Source of the DNA: Lumbricus rubellus
Lineage: Eukaryota > Annelida > Clitellata > Crassiclitellata > Lumbricidae
DNA: 64,000 bases
NCBI GenBank assembly: GCA_945859605.1
Contig: OX243824.1
Span: 28,520,881-28,584,880 of the forward strand
Direction: 5' to 3'
The notes beneath the pieces are model-generated. The model did not search any database. It saw only the letters and a program-made list of their open reading frames with translations, and was not told where the DNA came from. The position numbers and the translations under genes are program-made. Every line of letters starts with the position of its first letter. Within the stretch, counting starts at the first letter, position 1. Shown one piece after another: positions 58,655 through 64,000 of the stretch.

Positions 58655-60710
58655 GTAAGTGAAGTGCTAATAATAATACTCTACAAAATTCAATCGCTGA
58701 TAAGGAATAGTTAGACACAATGTTGAAGTCTATATTATCGCTCACTGTGGGCATGTGTTCTGTTGTAACATCATAGCAAGGTCAAGTAACTGTGACGCAA
58801 TCGACACACAAAGTTCGAACATGGTTCTTTCCTCTTTGGGGCTACTGGCAATTTGGCTGGCTTTAAATTTGGTGAATTTGATTTTAAAGTTTGGTGTAAC
58901 ATGTTCCGAAATACCCCCACCGGTTTGCTCAGCCCCTTCTGACGGTTGCCCTATTTCCTGCGTCATTTCACTCAAGGCTTGGTATGCCTTGTTTCCGCTG
59001 GATCTGAACTACTATCGCAAACGGACCACACAACTTGGCTCTTATGGATATGGCTTTTATGTAGCACTAGTTAAATACTTTTGGAGGATTATGTTTGCAT
59101 TTACAATTAATAGTAATAATTGTAATAATAATCTTTGTTGGGTCATTCCAGCTCAACTCAACCAATTTTGAGGAAGGTTCCCACTCGACCATCTCTGATT
59201 TTGTTGAAATTTTATCACATGTTGCAATATATATTGTTGGAAAAATCCACAGTCTTTAAGGAATATTTCAAATACCTTCCAAGATATCGTGGATTCCATG
59301 ACCTCGCCCTCCAAAGGCATTTCGCGTAACTTCGTGATGTCCACTTATTGAGAGTTGATATCTCTAAAACGGTTTTACCAAATTGGATGATTTTTTATGC
59401 CTATACAGTTTCTTACATAGATTACAGAAATATAAAGAGAGTAATTGTGTTTACTATAATTTTATTTTACAAAATAGCAGCATTGAATACTGACTGTAGA
59501 GGAGATAGTCGAACCTTGGGAAGGGAAGGCCAACAGGGACAGAATTAAAGTAGTCAACCCGAGAACGGACAAAGCGTGAACAATTGAGGTAAAGGTCGAA
59601 GATGAAACAGATTTGCGAATCGCCCTGAGATGCCTTAGCTTGAAGTTAGGAAGAGCAAGCAAGCCTGGCAATGTGCTCAGTAAGGTAAGAGAACTCTCTA
59701 GGCCCTAGGGTGAAACCAAGGTCCTGGGTCTCGAACACTAGTAGAAGAGTAATTGAAGTGAGGAAAAATTTGAGAGAGTAGTCGAGTTTTTGAATCTGCT
59801 TAGGAGTGCCAAACCAAACTATTGTGCATTGCTTGATGTGCCCCAAGACAATTGATGCAACTGTAATTTAAAAATGCCCTCCTTGCAAAGTTCCGAAATG
59901 CACATTGAAGTTAGAAAGCCTTAAAGAGGCATAAGTAGACTAGGTATTACTCACCAGCAGATGCTGGTAAAAAGGAGAAGTGGCCTTAGCAAGGTGTGAC
60001 CATGGAGTATACGTAGAATGGCAGATGGTCTGCACATGCTCTATACATGAGGCAAATAAGCTCACAGACAGGAAGCCATTGTTAGTAACAAAGAGCAAGT
60101 GTGATATAGTCTTGATACAATTGTCCAAGACAGTCTGTAACCTCTTGCAGTATTCTAGTTAGATTAAGCAGTATGCATTCATGGAAACCATAGAGAATAG
60201 AGTTGCAGTAGTCTAGTGAGAAAAAGTTCATTGCATCAGTGTTTTCAGTGCTGATGATGAGTCCAAAGTTGAGCAAATCAGATTCTTCTGAGATCAAACA
60301 AGGAATGCTGAGAAATGGCCGACGCTTTTTGAGGTTTAACGTAAAGTGTGGGGCCAGGGATGACTCAAAGATCGCAAACATTAGATGATGGGGAAAAGGA
60401 AGTAGACTTTGATTGTTCAGCACAGTCGTAATATTATGTATTGTAAAATTACAAATGCAAAAGTGAAACTACTTTATTTGTTCAAAATTTTAAATTGTTA
60501 ACATTTTTAATTAATTAAAATGTTGACATTGAATGCATTCTAGATTCTTATGATTCTTAAAATTCAAAAATTCTGTTGATCTAATTCTTTGTTTTTTTAA
60601 TCGTGAACTTGTTGATATTCCAGGTAAAGACGTAATAATGTTTCTTACGGAAGAAGATCTGAAGTCACCAAGTAAAGTCTCTCTTCCTGTTGAAGCAGAA
60701 CCAGAGCCAG
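58633..60710 (+). CDS. CHCHD4: CHCHD4 / MIA40, N-terminal part (first two coding exons)
   Basis: join(58633..58654, 60624..60710, continuing past the window end). Exon 1 encodes MSYCKKD plus one base, donor GTAAGT. Exon 2 (acceptor ATTCCAG) continues GKDVIMFLTEEDLKSPSK and VSLPVEAEPEPG, donor GTGTGA, phase 1. This matches the start of animal CHCHD4 (MSYC..xGKDxIxFxTxED...), the oxidoreductase that drives disulfide-coupled import into the mitochondrial intermembrane space. The catalytic CPC motif and twin CX9C helices are not found between 60711 and 64000, so they should lie beyond the window. The rest of this span is intron filled with LINE and Helitron sequence. Confidence 0.8.
59480..60425 (-). 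mobile_element. Degraded L2-like LINE in CHCHD4 intron 1
   Basis: The minus-strand pieces in order are: SLDYCNSILYGF with ILQEVTDC (60082-60240), CTIVWFGTPKQIQKLDYS and TQDLGFTLGPREFSYLTEHI (59690-59846), and LRHLRAIRKSVSSSTFTSIV then HALSVLGL (59560-59640). All match L2/CR1 reverse transcriptase boxes (KTQ.IWFG, V.DLGVTLD, HLR.I..I...L, SRLDYCNSLLYG), but the SRLDYCN box lies out of order, so this is a rearranged or double insertion. Confidence 0.65.
60624..60710 (+). CDS. CHCHD4: CHCHD4 coding exon 2 (87 nt)
   Basis: Acceptor TTGATATTCCAG and donor GTGTGA; phase 1 in and out. It encodes GKDVIMFLTEEDLKSPSK then VSLPVEAEPEPG, matching the conserved N-terminal GKD.I.F.T.ED block. The frame is very short. 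It is recognised only with exon 1 and the family pattern. Confidence 0.78.
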
Positions 60711-60774
60711 GTGTGACTCTAGAAGCAGTTCATATATTACAAGTGTTGCATTCTGTATTATTGAAGAGCAGTTT

Positions 60775-61185
60775 TATTCATTCATGCATTCATTCATTCG
60801 TTACGGGGTTTATATAGTGCCTGCACCACTTCAAGGCAAACTACTCTGAAGTGCTCCCAACCCTAGTAAGGGTAAAGTGGACAGTTTTGAGATGTGCATG
60901 GAAGGAATGAGAATGGAGCGTGGTACATTGGGTAGCAAGTGCATCGATGAATGCAACCTGTTCGAAATCGAGGGCCAACCACCGAAAATGATTCTGATTA
61001 GTGCGGGAAAAAGGGACGATGAGCAGACTCTGAGATTGGAGAGAGTGATGAGTGAGTGCACTGAGTGTAGGTCAGCAGAGGTCATGAAGATTGGCCAGAG
61101 CAGGTAGACCCAACAAAGACCAAAGAGATGATCTCGTATGAGATGTGCTGCTTGAGGGGGAGCCAGTGATTTCCAGAGAAGCACA
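60775..61185 (-). mobile_element. L2-like LINE 3' end in CHCHD4 intron 2
   Basis: The 3' end reverses to GGCACTATATAAACC with a (TGAA)n-type tail at 60776-60800. Broken frames carry HWLPLKQHISYEI and SFSVVGPRF. Same clade as 16598-17059. Confidence 0.75.
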
Positions 61186-61196
61186 TCCAGCATATA

Positions 61197-61660
61197 TCTA
61201 TATAAATAAAAATGTAAATGCGTTTGGCTCCTGACGAAGGATCTCCGAGCTTTCTTCGCCGATTGCTTTCAGAACTTCACCAAAACGTTTAGTTCCAACA
61301 CGGCCGGGTTTGCAGAATGATTTTTCGCAAAAAGCGCAATCTTTTCAACAAAAAAACAACTTTTAAAATTCCACCGTTTTCAACACATAGCCTACGCCCG
61401 TCAATGAGCCTTGCATACCAATTCGGGCATGTTTGTTCCGTAAATTTCTTTAGCGCATTTCATTACGGCCTTCGCATTTCATTACGGCCTTCTTGCTCAA
61501 GCGTTTTATGGCGTGATCCGCGTCGCCATCGCAAAGGGAGGGGGAGGAGGAGGGGGAGAAGGGGGAGGGGAAGGGGGAGAGGGAGGGGAGGGAAGGGGTA
61601 GGGGAAGCGGGAGGGGGAGGCTTTTTTCAGCCACAGCAACGCGTGGCCGGGTTCAGCTAG
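61197..61660 (+). mobile_element. Non-autonomous Helitron 1
   Basis: It starts TCTATATAAATAAAAATG and ends with a hairpin (GCCAC...GTGGC) then CGGGTTCAGCTAG before T. TC start, 3' hairpin and CTAG before T are the Helitron signature, with no target duplication. A GGGGA-rich tract lies at 61536-61620. 464 bp, no Rep/helicase. Confidence 0.8.
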
Positions 61661-61668
61661 TATATATA

Positions 61669-62511
61669 TCTATATATATAAAAATGTAACGGCGTTCGCA
61701 CGAATCTTCCTCATAAAGGATCTTGGTAAGTCCTGGACCGATTCTTTTCAAAATTGCAGCAAAACGTTCCGTTAATATAGGCGCAGGTTTGTATAATGCT
61801 TTTTTTCCAAAATCTTCTACAACAAAAAAACAACTTTCACTTCCATTCGACCGATTCCGAGTTGAATATGCGCTATATGAACCTTGCGCAACCGCCATTT
61901 TTAAACGCGAACTATTTTTCGCGAATGCATTTGGACGGTTTCAATTTGAACTCACAATCGGTCGAATCGAAGTGAAAGTTATTTCTTTTTGTTATGGACG
62001 GTTTGAATTTTAACTCTCAATCGGTCGAATCGAAGTGAAAGTTATTTCTTTTGTAAAAGATCTGCAAATTCGACCGTTTTACGCCCGCCGATAGGCTTTG
62101 CTTCGGGCGCGTGTTCCGTTTATGTAGCGCATTTCAACACATTCGATTCCGGCCTTTTTGATGTTCCGTGTCGCTCTGTTCCGCGTCGCTGTCGCCTCGT
62201 GTCGGAAAGGGACGGTGCGAACGAGGAAAGGAAGGGAAGGAGCGGGAGGAAGAGGGAGGGGAGAGATGGAGGATGTAAGGGGAGTGGAGGGGGAGGGTCG
62301 GAGGGGGAGGGGTCGGAGGGGGAGGGGAGAGGGAGAGGGGCGGGGGAATAGAGGGGGAGGGGAGGGGGAGGTGAGGGAAGGGGGAGGGGCGGGGGGAGGG
62401 CGGAGGAGAGAGGGGAGAGAGGGGGAGAGAGGGGGAGGGAGAGAGAGAAGGAGGATTGGAGGCAGAGGACGGTCTTTTCTGCCACAGCAACGCGTGGCCG
62501 GGTTCAGCTAG
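61669..62511 (+). mobile_element. Non-autonomous Helitron 2
   Basis: Same ends as the preceding copy (TCTATATATATAAAAATG and the GCCAC...GTGGC hairpin with CTAG). The body differs and includes the repeated CAATCGGTCGAATCGAAGTG at about 61954 and 62017. It has a long purine-rich tract at 62222-62460. Confidence 0.8.
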
Positions 62512-62523
62512 TAATTTTATATA

Positions 62524-63155
62524 TCTATATAAATAAAAATGAAACTTTCCAATAGTTCCTGTTAGCACCACGCCGAAACTGACGCACGGATTGTTGTGAA
62601 AATTTACCAAAACCTTTCATTCAAATAGCACCGTGTCTTAAGATTTTTTCACCCGAAAAAACGCAATCGTTTCCACAAAAAGTGAACTTTGCAATCCGTT
62701 CGTCCGCCATTTCTAAATTCAACACGTCCCACACGGCTAAACGCTGTCTCCAAACACAGAAGACGAAATATCAATGATGTCGCGTCCTGTGACGTCATAA
62801 GCGATTCGCGGCCTTCCGCAAAGCGGCCTTCACGGCGTGACGGAGGAAAGGAGCGGAGGGAGCGGGACGAAGACGGTGGGGAGGGAGCGGAGGGGAGGTG
62901 GAGGTCGAGGGGAGAGGAAGGGGAGGGGAGTCCTTTCCCCAAAGCGGCCTTCACGGCGTGACGGAAGAAAGGAGCGGAGGGAGCGGGACGAAGACGGTTG
63001 GGAGGGAGCGGAGGGGGAGGGGAGGAGGAGGTAGAGGGGGAAGGGGAGGGGCGGGGAGGGAGGCGGGAGGGGGAGGGAGGGGGAGGGAGGGGGAGGGGGA
63101 AGGGGGGGGGGGAGCCTCTTTTCAGCCACAGCAACGCGTGGCCGGGTTCAGCTAG
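62524..63155 (+). mobile_element. Non-autonomous Helitron 3
   Basis: Ends as in the other copies. It contains an internal ~123-bp tandem duplication (AAGCGGCCTTCACGGCGTGA at 62821 and 62943) within a purine-rich tract. Its body is homologous to the inverted copy that follows. Confidence 0.8.
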
Positions 63156-63181
63156 TGTGTATATATATATTTATATATATA

Positions 63182-63880
63182 CTAGCTGAACCCGGCCACG
63201 CCTTGCTGTGGCTGAAAAGAGGCTCCCCTTCCTCTTCCCCTCCCCCCTTCTCCTCCCCTCCCCCTCCCCCTACCCCTCCTTCTCCCCCCTCCCCCCCTCC
63301 CCCTCCCCTCTTCCTCCTCCTCCCCTCCTCCTCCCCCTCCTTCTCCCCTCTTCCTCCCCCTCCCCCTCCCTCGCCTCTTCCCCTCCCCTCCCTCTTCCCC
63401 TCTTCCTCCGTCCCCCTCCCCTTTCCCCTACCCCTTGACCTCCACCTCCCCTTCCCCCTCTGCTCCCTCCCCACCGTCTTCGTCCCGCTCCCTCCGCTCC
63501 TTTCCTCCGTCGCAGCGTCCATTCCAAGCCCAAAGGCCGCTTTGGGAAAAGGCCTAAAAGCGGCCTCTTTGGTAAATTAATCGCGACTCGCTTATGACGT
63601 CACAGCACGCCACCTCATTGATGTTTCGTTTGCTGTGTTTGGAGACGGCGTTTATGAAATCTGGCAGCCGTGTGGGACGTGTTTAATTTGCAAATGGCGG
63701 GCGAACGGATTGCAAAGTTCACTTTTTGTGGAAACGGTTGCGTTTTTTCGGGTGAAAACATCTTAACACACGGTTGTATGGGAATGGAAGGTGTTGTAAA
63801 ATTTTCAAAACAATCGGCGCGTCACTTTCAGCGTGGAAATGCGACGAACTATTGGAAAGTTTCATTTTTATATATATAGA
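63182..63880 (-). mobile_element. Non-autonomous Helitron 4, inverted
   Basis: On the minus strand it runs TCTATATATATAAAAATG to the GCCAC...GTGGC hairpin and CTAG at 63182. Its first ~170 bp match those of the copy at 62524 (AACGCAA(T/C)CGTTTCCACA shared). The two 3' ends face each other across 26 bp of TA-rich sequence. Confidence 0.8.
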
Positions 63881-64000
63881 TATATAATACCGGTAGACTG
63901 AATCTTGGGATGCGTCCGCATAGGCATGCAGCAGAGCACAGGACTCGATTCTGGCAATCCATTCAATTTATTATAGTTTCTCTCTACATCAAGATCTGTT

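Larger units (their letters stand above)
62524..63880. repeat. Large inverted repeat with purine/pyrimidine arms
   Basis: The two facing Helitrons form arms of about 630-700 bp around a TA-rich spacer at 63156-63181. The left arm is GGGGA-rich and the right arm CCCCT-rich on the plus strand, giving potential for cruciform, triplex or quadruplex structures. Confidence 0.75.

Noticed and set aside
62120..63580. Pro-, Gly- and Arg-rich frames of up to 161 residues
   Set aside because: Translations of purine/pyrimidine tracts inside Helitrons, with no domain and no start context.

Overview
The window is animal nuclear DNA. It has phase-consistent GT-AG introns, metazoan-type proteins, AT-rich introns of about 0.6 to 5 kb, and many nested transposable elements and minisatellites. 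No prokaryotic gene organisation or viral genome is visible. The transposon mix (Helitrons, hAT-like and CATRGGCG-type elements with 8-bp target duplications, Tc1/mariner, L2/CR1-like LINEs, tRNA-derived SINEs) suggests an invertebrate, possibly marine. That placement is inference; the sequence does not fix the clade.

Three protein genes can be read. (1) SLC41A, minus strand, ten coding exons from 27779 down to 7794. All splice phases agree and give a complete 512-residue Mg2+ transporter of the SLC41/MgtE family. (2) A nine-finger C2H2 zinc-finger gene, minus strand, two coding exons (52420-50572 and 49610-46930), 1,509 residues. Its C-terminal half is low-complexity. (3) The start of CHCHD4 (MIA40), plus strand: a 22-nt first coding exon at 58633-58654 and a second at 60624-60710. 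The CPC/CX9C exons are not in the window and should lie beyond base 64000.

Layout. 1-2450: GC-richer unclassified repeat region with a 138-bp tandem doublet. 2888-7790: downstream of SLC41A, with a mariner MITE, a CA microsatellite and an 8-bp-TSD MITE. 7794-27779: SLC41A, whose introns hold minisatellites (52, 32, 15, 73, 16 and about 41 bp), MITEs, SINE remnants, and a LINE inserted into the 73-bp array with a 2.5-kb hAT transposon inside the LINE. 28000-46900: intergenic, with a 145-bp tandem repeat, nested palindromes, a LINE fragment, several TIR elements and a SINE. 46930-52625: zinc-finger gene. 52847-58600: a MITE, LINE fragments and an ATC microsatellite. 58633-64000: start of CHCHD4, with LINE remnants and four Helitrons in its introns.

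The three genes have no evident functional link (Mg2+ transport, transcription, mitochondrial protein import). The most unusual structure is the 73-bp array. Every unit repeats the 3' splice site and first 41 nt of SLC41A exon 6, so the real acceptor sits behind 18 near-identical decoys, and one more copy lies beyond the nested LINE and hAT.
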